The position numbers and the translations under genes were made by a program. A stretch of 64,000 nucleotides of DNA from Stenotrophomonas sp. SAU14A_NAIMI4_5 (GTDB lineage: Bacteria; Pseudomonadota; Gammaproteobacteria; Xanthomonadales; Xanthomonadaceae). The notes below the pieces were generated by a model. That model searched no databases. It worked only from the letters and a program-made list of their open reading frames with translations, and was not told where the DNA came from. The stretch's first letter is position 1. Each line of letters begins with the position of its first letter. Where the stretch lies: contig NZ_CP026003.1 in assembly GCF_003086795.1 (NCBI RefSeq), positions 3,849,531-3,913,530 on the forward strand. Reading direction: 5' to 3'. Of the stretch, positions 53,829-64,000 are shown piece after piece.

Positions 53829-54230
53829 ATGAGCACCACGCGATACCCATATCTGTTCGCCACCCTGGGCGAGGCCGCCAACGCGCTGCCCGATGAGCTC
53901 GCCCAGCCGCTGGAAACCACCCTTGCTGCCCAGCAGGCCGATGATGGCATCACCCTGCTGGGTAACCTGCGGCGCATCCGCCAGGTGGACGCCGCCGATG
54001 GCCAGCCTTTGCAGCGCAACGGGCGCAGCGCGGGGCAGTGCATGGCGCTGGCGCGCATCAACCGGGCAAACGCCGGGCTGACCGTGCTGCTGGAACTGCT
54101 GCACGCCAGCGAGCGCGTCCGCGCGGATGGCGACGAAGCGCAGCAGGTCGGCAACGACGTGCGCGAAGGCCTGCTGCTGGCCTGCCGCGGGTTGTCCGAA
54201 TATGTGGATGTGCAGGTGCACGCCGCCTGA
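53829..54230 (+). CDS. small cytoplasmic protein of unknown function
   Basis: A 133-residue protein starting M-S-T-T-R-Y-P-Y-L-F-A-T-L-G-E-A-A-N-A-L, with GAGGAAG at a good distance upstream of the ATG. The sequence is mostly helical, with no transmembrane segment or signal and one Cys in each half. No domain was recognised. The long structured upstream region is its most notable feature. SMAG repeats follow the stop. Confidence 0.7.
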   Translation: MSTTRYPYLFATLGEAANALPDELAQPLETTLAAQQADDGITLLGNLRRIRQVDAADGQPLQRNGRSAGQCMALARINRANAGLTVLLELLHASERVRADGDEAQQVGNDVREGLLLACRGLSEYVDVQVHAA

Positions 54231-54237
54231 GGCAGCC

Positions 54238-54329
54238 CGCCGGGCATGGCCCGGCGCTACCGATGTTCGCCGGGCATGCCGTAATGCCGATGTTGGGCGG
54301 CGCCGGGTAGCGCCGGGCCATGCCCGGCG
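54238..54329. repeat. inverted pair of SMAG/REP repeats
   Basis: Minus-strand unit (54238-54260) and plus-strand unit (54307-54329), between the convergent unknown gene and glmS. A partial stem (CGCCGGGCATGCC) lies between them near 54268. Confidence 0.85.
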
Positions 54330-54348
54330 ACCATTGGCCCGAACGGGC

Positions 54349-56187
54349 TTACTCCACCGTAACGCTCTTGGCCAGGTTGCGCGGCTTGTCCACGTCGGTG
54401 CCGCGCGCCAGCGCGGTGTGGTACGCCAGCAGCTGCACCGGAATGGTGTGCACGATCGGGCTGAGCACGCCGGCGTGGCGCGGGGTGCGGATGACATGCA
54501 CGCCTTCGGACTCGTTGAAGTTGCTGTCCTGGTCGGCGAACACGAACAGCTCGCCACCGCGGGCGCGCACTTCCTGCATGTTCGACTTCACCTTTTCCAG
54601 CAGACTGTCGTTGGGCGCGATCACCACCACCGGCATGTCCTCGTCCACCAGCGCCAGCGGCCCGTGCTTGAGCTCACCGGCCGGGTAGGCCTCGGCGTGG
54701 ATGTAGGAGATTTCCTTGAGCTTGAGCGCGCCTTCCAGCGCGATCGGGTAATGCAGGCCACGGCCCAGGAACAGGGCGCTGCTCTTGCGCGCGAAGCGCT
54801 CGGCCCACGCCGCGATCTGCGGCTCCATGTTCAGCGCATGCTGCACGCTGCCCGGCAGGAAGCGCAGCTGCTCCAGGTAGTCCGCTTCCTGTGCGGCATC
54901 GACGCGGCCGTGCAGCTTGCCCAGCACCACGGTCAGCTGGAACAGCGCGGCCAGCTGGGTGGTGAAGGCCTTGGTCGACGCCACGCCGATCTCGGCGCCG
55001 GCGCGGGTGTAGCAGACCAGTTCGCTGGCACGCGGAATCGCGCTCTCCGGCACGTTGCAGATCGACAGCGTGTGCTTGTGGCCCAGCGACTTGGCGTACT
55101 TCAGCGCTTCCATCGTATCCAGCGTTTCGCCGGACTGGGAGATGGTCACGATCAGGTGCTTGGGGTTGGCATACGCGGCGCGGTAGCGGTATTCGCTGGC
55201 GATTTCCACGCTGCACGGCAGGCCGGCGATGGATTCGATCCAGTAGCGCGCGGTCAGGCCCGAGTAGTAGCTGGTGCCACAGGCCAGGATCTGCACGCCT
55301 TCGATGCCGGCCAGCACGGCCTCGGCATTCTTGCCGAACAGCTCGGCCGGGAAGCCACCGGCGTCGATCGCCGCTTCGAGGGTGTCACCCAGCGCACGCG
55401 GCTGCTCGTGGATTTCCTTCTGCATGAAGTGGCGGTACGGGCCCAGCTCCAGCGAGGCCAGCGACACGTCGGACAGGTGCACGTCGCGCTCGACCGGCTG
55501 GTCGTGCTCGTCGAACACCTGCACGCCATCGCGGCGGATGTCGGCGGTGTCGCCCTCTTCCAGGAAGATCACCTTGCGGGTGGCCGAGATCACCGCCGAG
55601 ACGTCGGAGGCGACGAAGTTCTCGCCTTCGCCCAGGCCGACCAGCAGCGGGCAGCCCATGCGTGCGCAGACGAAATGGTCCGGCTCGGCACGGCTGACCA
55701 CGGCCAGCGCATAGGCGCCGGTCAGTTCCTTCACCGTGCGCTGCAGCGCGCCCAGCAGGCTGTCGCCGCCCTTCAGGTGGTGGTGCATGAGGTGGGCGAT
55801 CACTTCGGTGTCGGTCTGCGACTCGAAGGTGTAGCCCAGCGCGCGCAGCTTCTCGCGCTGCTCTTCGTGGTTCTCGATGATGCCGTTGTGCACCAGCGCC
55901 ACGCCGGCACTGATGTGCGGGTGCGCATTGGCCTCGGTCACCCCGCCATGGGTGGCCCAGCGGGTATGGCCGATGCCCAGCTGGGAACTGAAGCCTTCCG
56001 CCTCGGCGGCGGTGGCCATTTCCGAGACACGACCGGTACGGCGCACGCGGCGCACGTCAGCACGCTCGGCATGGTCGATCACCGCGATGCCGGACGAATC
56101 GTAGCCGCGATACTCCAGCCGCTTCAGTCCTTCGATCAGCAACGGCACCACATCGCGATCAGCGATCGCTCCTACGATTCCACACAT
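54349..56187 (-). CDS. glmS: glutamine-fructose-6-phosphate aminotransferase (isomerizing)
   Basis: A 612-residue enzyme making glucosamine-6-phosphate, the first step toward UDP-GlcNAc. The N-terminal glutaminase has Cys2 as nucleophile (M-C-G-I-V-G-A-I), with R-L-E-Y-R-G-Y-D-S and H-T-R-W-A-T-H-G-G. Two SIS domains follow, with A-C-G-T-S-Y-Y-S and S-Q-S-G-E-T-L-D-T, and the family ending [11 protein letters not shown]. Single gene, divergent from the efflux operon with a 203-bp shared region. No glmS ribozyme is present. Confidence 0.97.
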   Translation of the reverse strand: MCGIVGAIADRDVVPLLIEGLKRLEYRGYDSSGIAVIDHAERADVRRVRRTGRVSEMATAAEAEGFSSQLGIGHTRWATHGGVTEANAHPHISAGVALVHNGIIENHEEQREKLRALGYTFESQTDTEVIAHLMHHHLKGGDSLLGALQRTVKELTGAYALAVVSRAEPDHFVCARMGCPLLVGLGEGENFVASDVSAVISATRKVIFLEEGDTADIRRDGVQVFDEHDQPVERDVHLSDVSLASLELGPYRHFMQKEIHEQPRALGDTLEAAIDAGGFPAELFGKNAEAVLAGIEGVQILACGTSYYSGLTARYWIESIAGLPCSVEIASEYRYRAAYANPKHLIVTISQSGETLDTMEALKYAKSLGHKHTLSICNVPESAIPRASELVCYTRAGAEIGVASTKAFTTQLAALFQLTVVLGKLHGRVDAAQEADYLEQLRFLPGSVQHALNMEPQIAAWAERFARKSSALFLGRGLHYPIALEGALKLKEISYIHAEAYPAGELKHGPLALVDEDMPVVVIAPNDSLLEKVKSNMQEVRARGGELFVFADQDSNFNESEGVHVIRTPRHAGVLSPIVHTIPVQLLAYHTALARGTDVDKPRNLAKSVTVE

Positions 56188-56264
56188 GTCGCACTTTTCC
56201 TTGAAGACGGTCGCCGCATTCTAGCGTGGGTGTCCACGCCGTCCCTCCTGTCCGCTTAATGAAA

Positions 56265-56298
56265 GTGTCCGCAACAGTGTCCGCGGACACCCGGACAC
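56265..56298 (+). promoter_or_regulatory. palindromic upstream activator site
   Basis: The perfect 14-base palindrome GTGTCCGCGGACAC (56277-56290) is framed by further GTGTCCG (56265-56271) and CGGACAC (56292-56298) half-sites. Its centre is about 60 bp upstream of the sigma-54 -24 element, the usual place for an NtrC-type activator. The likely binder is the response regulator encoded at 61502. Confidence 0.65.
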
Positions 56299-56341
56299 AG
56301 GGAACCATATCGCAAGTCATTGAAATCACGTGAAATAAAGT

Positions 56342-56357
56342 TGGCACGGAGCGTGCT
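56342..56357 (+). promoter_or_regulatory. sigma-54 (-24/-12) promoter of the efflux operon
   Basis: TGGCACGGAGCGTGCT contains the GG (56343-56344) and GC (56355-56356) elements exactly 10 bases apart and matches the consensus at nearly every other position. Transcription would start near 56367, about 24 bases before the ATG of the membrane fusion gene. Confidence 0.78.
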
Positions 56358-56390
56358 TGGTTCTCTGCACCACCGACAGGCACGCACCCG

Positions 56391-57668
56391 ATGATCCGCG
56401 ACACCTCTGCCCAGGACCAGATCGTTTCCGCCCCTTCCGCCAGCGCCCCCCGTGCGGCCTGGCAGCGCTACCGCTGGCCGGCCCTGGGTGCGGTCGCCCT
56501 GCTGGCCGCCATCGGCTGGGCGGTGCATGCCTGGTCCAACGCCAGCCGCTCCTTCGACAGCAGCCGGGTGCGCATCGCCGAAGTGCAGCGCGGCGACCTG
56601 GTGCGCGACATCGCCGCCGACGGCCGCGTCATCGCCGCCAACAGCCCGACCCTGTACGCCATTTCCGCAGGTACGGTGGACCTGAAGGTGGTGGCCGGCG
56701 ACGTGGTCAAGAAGGGCCAGGAGCTGGCGATCATCGACAGCCCGGAACTGCGCAGCAAGCTGGCCCAGGAACAGGCCACCCTGGCCGGCCTGGAAGCGGA
56801 GGCCAGCCGCGCCGCGCTGGACGCCACCCTCGCCCGCGCCAAGTCGCGCAAGGAAACCGACCAGGCCAGCATCGAACGGCAGGCCGCCGACCGTGACCTG
56901 CAGCGCTACCAGCGCGGCTACGACGGCGGCGCGGTGCCGCAGATCGACCTGGCCAAGGCCCAGGACTCCCTGAAGAAGGCCGACATCACCCTGGCCAACG
57001 CCACCACCGATGCGCGCCTGCAGAGCCAGGGCGCCGACCTGGACGCGCGCAACAAGCGTCTGCTGGCCGATCGCCAGAAGGCGGTGGTGGCCGAAGTGCA
57101 GCGCCAGGTCGATGCGCTGACCCTGCGCGCGCCGTTCGACGGCCAGGTCGGTCAGGTGCAGGCCACCCAGGCCACCAACCTGGCGGCCAACGCGCCGGTG
57201 CTGGGCGTGGTCGACCTGTCCAAGTTCGAGGTGGAGATCAAGGTGCCGGAGAGCTTCGCCCGTGACCTGGCGATCGGCATGCCGGCTCAGCTGACCGGTG
57301 GCAACGGCAAGCCGTTCCCGGGTGAGATCAGCGCGGTCTCGCCGGAAGTGGTCAACGGCGAGGTCAACGCCCGCGTGCGCTTCGCCGCCGCACAGCCGGA
57401 AGGCCTGCGCCAGAGCCAGCGCATGTCGGTGCGCGTGCTGCTGGATACGCGCCGCAACGTGATGAAGGTCGAGCGTGGCCCGTTCGTCGAACAGGGCAAC
57501 GGCGTGGCCTACGTGATGGACGGCCGCACCGCGGTGCGCCGACCGGTGGAACTGGGCGTCAGCAGCCTGGGCGAAGTGGAAATCAAGTCGGGTGTGCAGC
57601 CGGGCGACCGCATCGTGGTCTCCGGCAGCGACCTGTTCAAGGACGCCGAACGCGTCTCCGTCAACTGA
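56391..57668 (+). CDS. HlyD/MacA-like membrane fusion protein
   Basis: A 425-residue adaptor of an ABC efflux system. One transmembrane helix (about residues 28-47) anchors it in the inner membrane. Lipoyl halves (G-T-V-D-L-K-V-V-A-G-D-V-V-K-K-G-Q and L-R-A-P-F-D-G-Q-V-G) flank a long coiled-coil hairpin (about residues 115-235). The C-terminal part ends with G-D-R-I-V-V-S-G-S-D-L-F. It links the permeases to an outer membrane channel, which is not in the window. First gene of the sigma-54 operon; the ribosome site is weak. Confidence 0.9.
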   Translation: MIRDTSAQDQIVSAPSASAPRAAWQRYRWPALGAVALLAAIGWAVHAWSNASRSFDSSRVRIAEVQRGDLVRDIAADGRVIAANSPTLYAISAGTVDLKVVAGDVVKKGQELAIIDSPELRSKLAQEQATLAGLEAEASRAALDATLARAKSRKETDQASIERQAADRDLQRYQRGYDGGAVPQIDLAKAQDSLKKADITLANATTDARLQSQGADLDARNKRLLADRQKAVVAEVQRQVDALTLRAPFDGQVGQVQATQATNLAANAPVLGVVDLSKFEVEIKVPESFARDLAIGMPAQLTGGNGKPFPGEISAVSPEVVNGEVNARVRFAAAQPEGLRQSQRMSVRVLLDTRRNVMKVERGPFVEQGNGVAYVMDGRTAVRRPVELGVSSLGEVEIKSGVQPGDRIVVSGSDLFKDAERVSVN

Positions 57669-57692
57669 CACATCCTGGAGAGAGGACACCCC

Positions 57693-58415
57693 ATGTACAT
57701 GCTTGAAATGCGTTCGGTCGCCAAGGTTTTCCGTACCGAACAGGTGGAAACCCACGCACTGCGCTCGCTGGAACTGCAGGTCAAGGAAGGCGAGTTCGTC
57801 GCCGTCACCGGTCCGTCCGGCTCCGGCAAGACCACCTTCCTCAACATCGCCGGCCTGCTGGAAACCTTCACCAGCGGCACCTACATGCTCGACGGCCAGG
57901 ACGTCAGCACGCTGGGCGACGATGCCCGCAGCCGCATGCGCAACCAGAAGATCGGCTTCATCTTCCAGGGCTTCAACCTGATCCCCGACCTGAACCTGTT
58001 CGACAACGTCGACGTGCCGCTGCGCTACCGCAAGATGGGCGCCGGCGAACGCCGCGAGCGCATCGAGAAGGCGCTGAGCCAGGTCGGCCTGGGTTCGCGC
58101 ATGAAGCACTACCCCAATGAACTCTCCGGCGGCCAGCAGCAGCGCGCCGCCATCGCCCGCGCCCTGGCCGGCAGCCCGCGCCTGCTGCTGGCCGACGAAC
58201 CGACCGGCAACCTGGACACGCAGATGGCGCGTGGCGTGATGGAACTGCTGGAAGAGATCAACGCCGTCGGCACCACCATCGTCATGGTCACCCATGACCC
58301 GGAGCTGGCCGCACGCGCGCAGCGCAACGTGCACATCGTCGATGGCCAGGTGACCGACCTGGTGCGTGAGCCGGTGCTGGCCACCCCGCGCCGCATCGTC
58401 GCCGTCAACGAGTGA
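57693..58415 (+). CDS. MacB/LolD-type ABC transporter ATP-binding protein
   Basis: A 240-residue ATPase. Walker A G-P-S-G-S-G-K-T-T near residue 40, Q-loop F-I-F-Q-G-F-N-L-I, signature L-S-G-G-Q-Q-Q-R and Walker B L-L-L-A-D-E-P-T-G-N-L-D are all intact. It lies 24 bp after the membrane fusion gene, with a GGAGAGAGG ribosome site. It should power the two permeases that follow, in the style of MacB and related exporters of peptides, macrolides or lipids. Confidence 0.93.
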   Translation: MYMLEMRSVAKVFRTEQVETHALRSLELQVKEGEFVAVTGPSGSGKTTFLNIAGLLETFTSGTYMLDGQDVSTLGDDARSRMRNQKIGFIFQGFNLIPDLNLFDNVDVPLRYRKMGAGERRERIEKALSQVGLGSRMKHYPNELSGGQQQRAAIARALAGSPRLLLADEPTGNLDTQMARGVMELLEEINAVGTTIVMVTHDPELAARAQRNVHIVDGQVTDLVREPVLATPRRIVAVNE

Positions 58416-58425
58416 GGGCCCGACC

Positions 58426-59727
58426 ATGTTCGCCTACTACGCCCGACTGGCGGCGCGCAGCTTCCGCCGCAACAAGGTCCTGACCGCGCTGATGGTGGTT
58501 GCCATCGCGCTGGGCATCGGCGCCTCGATGACCACCCTGACCGTCTTCCACGTGCTCTCCGGCGATCCGATCCCGGACAAGAGCGATCGCCTGTTCTACG
58601 TGCAGCTAGATCCGGGCCCCCGCGGTGGCTACGTGCCCGGCGAGGAACCGAATTCGCAGATGACCCGCTTCGATGGCGAGGCCCTGCTGCGCGAAGCCAA
58701 GGCCGAGCGCCAGGCGCTGATGAGCGGCGGCGGCGGCACCATCGAGCCGGACGGCAGCACCCTGCAGCCGTTCTCGATCGATACGCGCTGGACCTCGGCT
58801 GATTTCTTCCCGATGTTCGACGTGCCGATGCAGTACGGCCATGCCTGGACGCGCCAGGACGACGACGGCCGCGCCCGCGTGGTGGTCATCTCCAAGGCCC
58901 TGAACGACAAGCTGTACCAGGGCGGCAACAGCGTCGGCAAGGACATCCGCATGGATGGCCAGAGCTTCCGCATCGTCGGCGTGATGAAGGAATGGAATCC
59001 CGAACCGCAGTTCTTCGATCTCACCACCGGCAGCTTCGGCAAGGACGAGGATCTGCTGCTGCCGATGTCGACTTCGATGGACCTGAAGCTGGGCAGCAAC
59101 GGCAACATGAACTGCTTCGGCGAAAACCCCGACGGCGACAGCTATTCGGTGAACGCCCCCTGCACCTGGCTGCAGTACTGGGCCGAGATGGACCCGGGCA
59201 AGGCCGATGACTACCGCCGCTACCTGGAAAACTACTCCAGCCAGCAGCGTGAGGCCGGCCGCTTCGAGCGCCCGCCGAACGTGCGCCTGCGCAACGTGAT
59301 GGAGTGGCTGGACTTCAACGGTGCGGTGCCCAGCGATGTGCGCCTGCAGCTGTGGCTGGCGCTGGGCTTCCTCGGCGTGTGCCTGGTCAACACGGTGGGC
59401 CTGCTGCTGGCCAAGTTCCTGCGCCGCAGCGGTGAGATCGGCGTGCGGCGCGCGCTCGGTGCCAGCCGTGGCCAGATCTTCCTGCAGTGCCTGGTGGAAG
59501 CCGGTGCAGTGGGCGTGGTCGGCGGCGTGCTCGGCATCGGCGTGGCCCTGCTTGGCCTGTTCGCCGTGCGCCAGCAACCGGTGGACTACGCCAAGCTGGC
59601 CCATCTGGACGGCAGCATGCTGCTGCTGGCCATCGGCCTGACCCTGTTTGCCAGCCTTGCTGCCGGTTTCCTGCCCGCCTGGCGCGCGATGCAGGTCACC
59701 CCGGCCATCCAGCTCAAGTCGCAGTAA
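58426..59727 (+). CDS. MacB-like ABC permease, first subunit
   Basis: A 433-residue FtsX/MacB-type permease. One helix at residues 17-38 is followed by a large periplasmic domain (about 40-300). Three C-terminal helices carry the FtsX motif R-R-S-G-E-I-G-V-R-R-A-L-G-A-S-R-G-Q-I after the first of them. The periplasmic part contains two Cys (N-C-F-G...A-P-C-T-W), which may pair. It starts 10 bp after the ATPase stop. Works as a heterodimer with the next protein. Confidence 0.9.
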   Translation: MFAYYARLAARSFRRNKVLTALMVVAIALGIGASMTTLTVFHVLSGDPIPDKSDRLFYVQLDPGPRGGYVPGEEPNSQMTRFDGEALLREAKAERQALMSGGGGTIEPDGSTLQPFSIDTRWTSADFFPMFDVPMQYGHAWTRQDDDGRARVVVISKALNDKLYQGGNSVGKDIRMDGQSFRIVGVMKEWNPEPQFFDLTTGSFGKDEDLLLPMSTSMDLKLGSNGNMNCFGENPDGDSYSVNAPCTWLQYWAEMDPGKADDYRRYLENYSSQQREAGRFERPPNVRLRNVMEWLDFNGAVPSDVRLQLWLALGFLGVCLVNTVGLLLAKFLRRSGEIGVRRALGASRGQIFLQCLVEAGAVGVVGGVLGIGVALLGLFAVRQQPVDYAKLAHLDGSMLLLAIGLTLFASLAAGFLPAWRAMQVTPAIQLKSQ

Positions 59728-59747
59728 GTACCGGAACGAGGACTCCC

Positions 59748-60965
59748 ATGGACATCCGCCCCATCCTCAGCACCCTGCGCCGGCACAAGACCGCTGCCGC
59801 ACTGATCGTGCTGGAAGTCGCCCTGACCTGCGCCATCGTCTGCAACGCGCTGTTCCTGGTCAGCCAACGCGTGGAAAAGATCAGCATGCCCAGCGGCATC
59901 GCCGAGAACGAACTGGTGATGGTCCGCGTCAGCGGCATCGGCAAGCAGACCAACGGCATGGCCCGCACCCGCGAGGACCTGGCGTCACTGCGCGCGATCC
60001 CCGGCGTCACCGGCGCCACCATCATCAACCAGGTGCCGTTCCGCAGTGGCTCGTCCAGCAGCAGCATCCAGCGCCAGCAGGACCAGGAGCGGCCGACCAC
60101 CGAGGCATCGATGTACACGATGTCCGAGGATGGCATCCGCACGATGGGCATCAACGTGATCGCCGGGCGTGACTTCCTGCCCGACGAGTACATGGACTAC
60201 GCCGTCGTCTCCAAGGCCGGTTCCAAGGACAAGGCGGTCCCGGTGATCTTCAGCCAGGCCACCGCCGCGAAGATGGAACCCGACGGCAGCGCGCTGGGCA
60301 AGACCTACTACATGGGCAAGCAGCCGCTGCATGTCGTCGGCATCGTCGACACCCTGACCACGCCCACCGGCTGGGACGACAACTGGAACGAGTCGATGCT
60401 GATGCCGCTGCGCCGCGGCTTCGACGAAGGCGGCACGTACATGCTGCGCACCGCACCCGAGCGCCGCGATGAAGTGCTCAAGGCCGCCGTCGCAGCGCTG
60501 GAGCGCAACGATGCCAATCGCCTGATGCGCGACAAGAAGACCTACGAGGACCAGCGCAACGACTACTTCAAGAACGACCGCGCCATGGTCGGCCTGCTGG
60601 TGACGGTGTCCATCGCCCTGCTGGTGGTGACCGCACTGGGCATCATCGGCCTGGCCAGCTTCTGGGTGCAGCAGCGCAGCAAGCAGATCGGCATCCGCCG
60701 TGCGCTGGGAGCGACCCGCGGGCAGATCCTGCGCTACTTCCAGACCGAGAACTTCCTGCTGGCCACGCTGGGCATCGTGCTGGGCATGCTCGCCGCGTAC
60801 GCGATCAACCTGGCGCTGATGAACATGTACGAGCTGCCGCGCATGCCGCTGCTGTACCTGCCGCTGGGTGCGGTGCTGCTGTGGGTGCTGGGCCAGGTCG
60901 CGGTGTTCGGCCCGGCCCGCCGCGCCGCCGCCGTGCCGCCGGCCGTTGCCACCCGGGGGGCGTGA
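59748..60965 (+). CDS. MacB-like ABC permease, second subunit
   Basis: A 405-residue permease of the same fold as its neighbour. The first helix is at about residues 15-38, a periplasmic domain follows, and the C-terminal helices bracket the FtsX motif R-S-K-Q-I-G-I-R-R-A-L-G-A-T-R-G-Q-I. The two permeases have diverged considerably outside that motif, so heterodimer function is likely. It starts 20 bp after the first permease gene, with an ACGAGGA ribosome site. Confidence 0.9.
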   Translation: MDIRPILSTLRRHKTAAALIVLEVALTCAIVCNALFLVSQRVEKISMPSGIAENELVMVRVSGIGKQTNGMARTREDLASLRAIPGVTGATIINQVPFRSGSSSSSIQRQQDQERPTTEASMYTMSEDGIRTMGINVIAGRDFLPDEYMDYAVVSKAGSKDKAVPVIFSQATAAKMEPDGSALGKTYYMGKQPLHVVGIVDTLTTPTGWDDNWNESMLMPLRRGFDEGGTYMLRTAPERRDEVLKAAVAALERNDANRLMRDKKTYEDQRNDYFKNDRAMVGLLVTVSIALLVVTALGIIGLASFWVQQRSKQIGIRRALGATRGQILRYFQTENFLLATLGIVLGMLAAYAINLALMNMYELPRMPLLYLPLGAVLLWVLGQVAVFGPARRAAAVPPAVATRGA

Positions 60966-60966
60966 G

Positions 60967-61362
60967 ATGCGCGCCCTGGCCCTGGCAATCGCCCTGGCCC
61001 TGCCGCTGCCGGTACTGGCCGGCAGCAGCACGGTGCAGACGATGAACTGGCAGCAGGAGGGCGCGCGGCTGGCACTGCGCTCCACCGAAGGCCAGGTGCA
61101 GGTCGAGGCGGCCAGCCCCGAGGCGCGCTTCGGCGTGCGCCGGGGCGACCGCATCGTGCGCGTGGACGACACGCCGGTACGCCAGATCGACCAGCTTGCC
61201 GCTGCGCTGCGCCAGGCCGACGCAGCGGGCAAGGCGCAGGTCTTCCTGCTGCTGCGGCGCAACGGCAAGACCTTGAGCGCGCCGGTGGCCGTAGCCACCT
61301 GGAAGACCGTGCTGGTGCCACCGCCGGCGCCACCACCTCCCCCGCCGCCGCCGCCGCGCTGA
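60967..61362 (+). CDS. exported PDZ-like protein with a polyproline tail
   Basis: A 131-residue protein beginning 1 base after the second permease stop. It has a signal peptide (A-L-A-L-P-L-P-V-L-A-G) and a PDZ-like core (F-G-V-R-R-G-D-R-I-V-R-V-D-D-T-P-V-R-Q-I), then a tail of about a dozen prolines with a final Arg. No protease domain is attached. It probably assists the transporter in the periplasm, for example by binding its protein or peptide cargo; that is inference. The tight junction shows it belongs to the operon. Confidence 0.82.
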   Translation: MRALALAIALALPLPVLAGSSTVQTMNWQQEGARLALRSTEGQVQVEAASPEARFGVRRGDRIVRVDDTPVRQIDQLAAALRQADAAGKAQVFLLLRRNGKTLSAPVAVATWKTVLVPPPAPPPPPPPPPR

Positions 61363-61414
61363 CGTGCCCCGGCCCCTGCGGGGCCACGGGTTTGGCTATA
61401 TTGGCGAGGTCACG

Positions 61415-61488
61415 GTAGCGCCGGGCCATGCCCGGCGGCTCTGCCAACCACGCTGCACCTGATTCCGCCGGGCATGGCCCGGCGCTAC
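61415..61488. repeat. inverted pair of SMAG/REP repeats
   Basis: Plus-strand unit (61415-61437) and minus-strand unit (61466-61488), between the transporter operon and the response regulator gene. The pair may end or weaken the operon transcript. Confidence 0.85.
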
Positions 61489-61501
61489 CTATATTCAAAC
61501 C

Positions 61502-62844
<1,343 letters not shown>

Positions 62845-62848
<4 letters not shown>

Positions 62849-64000
62849 AACGGCGCTCCTTCACTTTCCTCCTGTTCCTGCGCCTGCTGCCGGTGCTGGC
62901 GCTGGCCGCCGCGCTGCCGTGGCTGCTGGCCTACTGGATGAACCACGGCTGGTGGGTGACGGGGATCTCCTCGGTCGTGCTGCTGTCGCTGATGTGGTGG
63001 TCGCTGCGCCGCGCCACCGCACCGGTGCGCTCGCTGATGCGCGCACTGGCCGGCACCACCAGCAGCTATCGCGATGGTGAGTTCAACTTCGGCGTGTACT
63101 GGCCGGGCAACGACGAACTGGGCGACCTGGTGGACGCACACCGCGAACTGGGCGACGTGCTGCGCGAGCAGCGCCAGGGCCTGGTGCAGCGCGAACTGCT
63201 GCTGGACACCATGGTGCAGAACACGCCGGTGGCGATGCTGCTGATCGCGGCCGGTGGCGATGGCATTTCCCGCGTGGTGTTTTCCAACCTGGCTGCACGC
63301 AAGCTGCTGCACGGTGGCTGGAAGCTGGAAGGCCAGCGCATGGAAGAGGTGCTTGAACAGCTGCCGGTGGAACTGCGCGATGCCATCGCACGCGGTGGTG
63401 ACAGCCTGTTCGCGGTGCGCGCGGAAGTCGAGGAGGGCGTCGAGCCCGATGAGGACGACGAGCAGGTCTACCATCTTTCGCGGCGCGCGTTCCATCTGAA
63501 CGGCCGCCCGCACGATCTGCTGCTGGTGCGCCAGCTGACCGCCGAACTGCGCCGCCAGGAAGTGCAGACCTGGAAGAAGGTGATCCGGGTGATCAGCCAC
63601 GAACTGAACAATTCGCTGGCACCGATCGCCTCGCTGGCACATTCCGGCGGCGAACTGGTCAAGCGCGAGCGCTTCGATCGCCTGCCGGAAATCTTCAGCA
63701 CGATCGAAGACCGCGCACGCCATCTGGAGGGCTTCATCCGCGGCTATGCGCGCTTCGCCAAACTGCCGCAGCCGCAGCTGCAGACCGTGCACTGGGCGCC
63801 GTTCCTGTCCAGCCTGCGCCAGCAGATTCCCTTCGGCATGGACCGCGAGCCGGACGAGACGCTGAGCAGCCGCATCGACATCGCCCAGTTCGGCCAGGCG
63901 CTGTTGAACCTGCTGAAGAACTCGCACGAGGCCTGCGCCGAAGCGGAGCCGCCCAACGACGACGTGCAGGTGCAGTTGACGCGGTTGCCGCAGTGGCTGC
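62845..64000 (+). CDS. NtrY-like sensor histidine kinase, 5' part
   Basis: The first 385 codons of a membrane histidine kinase; the rest lies beyond the window. Two helices (about residues 8-30 and 37-54) enclose a very short periplasmic loop, followed by a linker and a PAS-like region (about 120-230). Phosphoacceptor H252 sits in V-I-S-H-E-L-N-N-S-L-A-P-I, and the N-box F-G-Q-A-L-L-N-L-L-K-N-S-H-E-A follows. The Asn-rich H-box is typical of the NtrY/NtrB-like group. The near absence of an external domain suggests it senses inside the membrane or cytoplasm. Translationally coupled to the regulator. Confidence 0.93.

Noticed and set aside
53253..53850. Overlapping small open frames on both strands in the 572-bp gap
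   Set aside because: None has a ribosome site with a plausible protein; the composition shifts and hairpins suggest non-coding sequence.
56188..56390. glmS ribozyme upstream of glmS
   Set aside because: That ribozyme is found in Gram-positive bacteria; the gap here is occupied by the sigma-54 promoter and palindrome of the divergent operon.
56256..58427. A 723-codon minus-strand open frame opposite the membrane fusion and ATPase genes
   Set aside because: The plus-strand genes have clear motifs and ribosome sites; the antisense product does not.

Overview
The window looks like chromosomal DNA of a Stenotrophomonas maltophilia-complex strain. It is GC-rich, and it carries the smeT-smeDEF efflux locus together with dozens of short GTAG-headed hairpin repeats of the kind described in S. 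maltophilia as SMAG elements (a REP family). The gene order lptM-dapF-DUF484-xerC-hslVU and a YajQ protein also fit the Xanthomonadaceae. These assignments come from reading the sequence; no search was run.

Layout. 1-7 kb: the end of a PfkB-type kinase gene, a HAD hydrolase, a lipoprotein, a lipid-anchored M1 aminopeptidase, ubiE, a deaminase closely resembling yeast cytosine deaminase, two small unknown genes and a low-affinity iron permease-like protein. 7-8 kb: a REP-associated tyrosine transposase (RAYT) set among SMAG repeats, including three 70-bp tandem units. 8-14.7 kb: smeF, smeE and smeD facing the repressor gene smeT. 14.8-20.4 kb: hslU, hslV, DUF3079, xerC, DUF484, dapF, lptM and a DUF454 membrane protein. 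20.5-31 kb: two exported prolyl-oligopeptidase-family enzymes around an aminotransferase, a lipocalin, metNI without metQ, a drug/metabolite transporter and yajQ. 30.8-35.1 kb: an AcoR-like regulator lacking the ATPase domain, beside an alcohol/aldehyde dehydrogenase pair of the benzyl alcohol/benzaldehyde type. A strikingly structured non-coding element lies between the regulator and the dehydrogenases.

35.2-37.6 kb is the clearest accessory segment. It is AT-richer, has a decayed IS5-family transposase at one end, and is flanked by a 67-bp direct repeat that duplicates the 5' end of the DUF1415 gene. It encodes two coupled exported proteins of unknown function; one ends in a four-cysteine motif and the other has a probable thioredoxin-like fold with a single mature cysteine. 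37.6-56 kb returns to core genes: DUF1415, an SDR, oligopeptidase A, a Cds1-like enzyme, glyoxalase I, a VOC protein, a CBS protein, a TonB receptor/pectinesterase pair, a YddG-like exporter, an exported dikinase-like protein, a DUF2846 lipoprotein and glmS.

56.2-64 kb is a coherent module. It holds a MacB-like efflux system (membrane fusion protein, ATPase, two permeases and an exported PDZ-like protein) preceded by a good sigma-54 promoter with an upstream palindromic activator site. An NtrC-type response regulator and an NtrY-like histidine kinase follow, and the kinase runs off the window end. The simplest reading is that this two-component system switches on the transporter operon.

SMAG repeats occupy most gene ends, singly or as inverted pairs, in several stem-sequence variants. 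In two genes the TAG stop codon is part of the repeat's GTAG head. No tRNA, rRNA or CRISPR array was seen.
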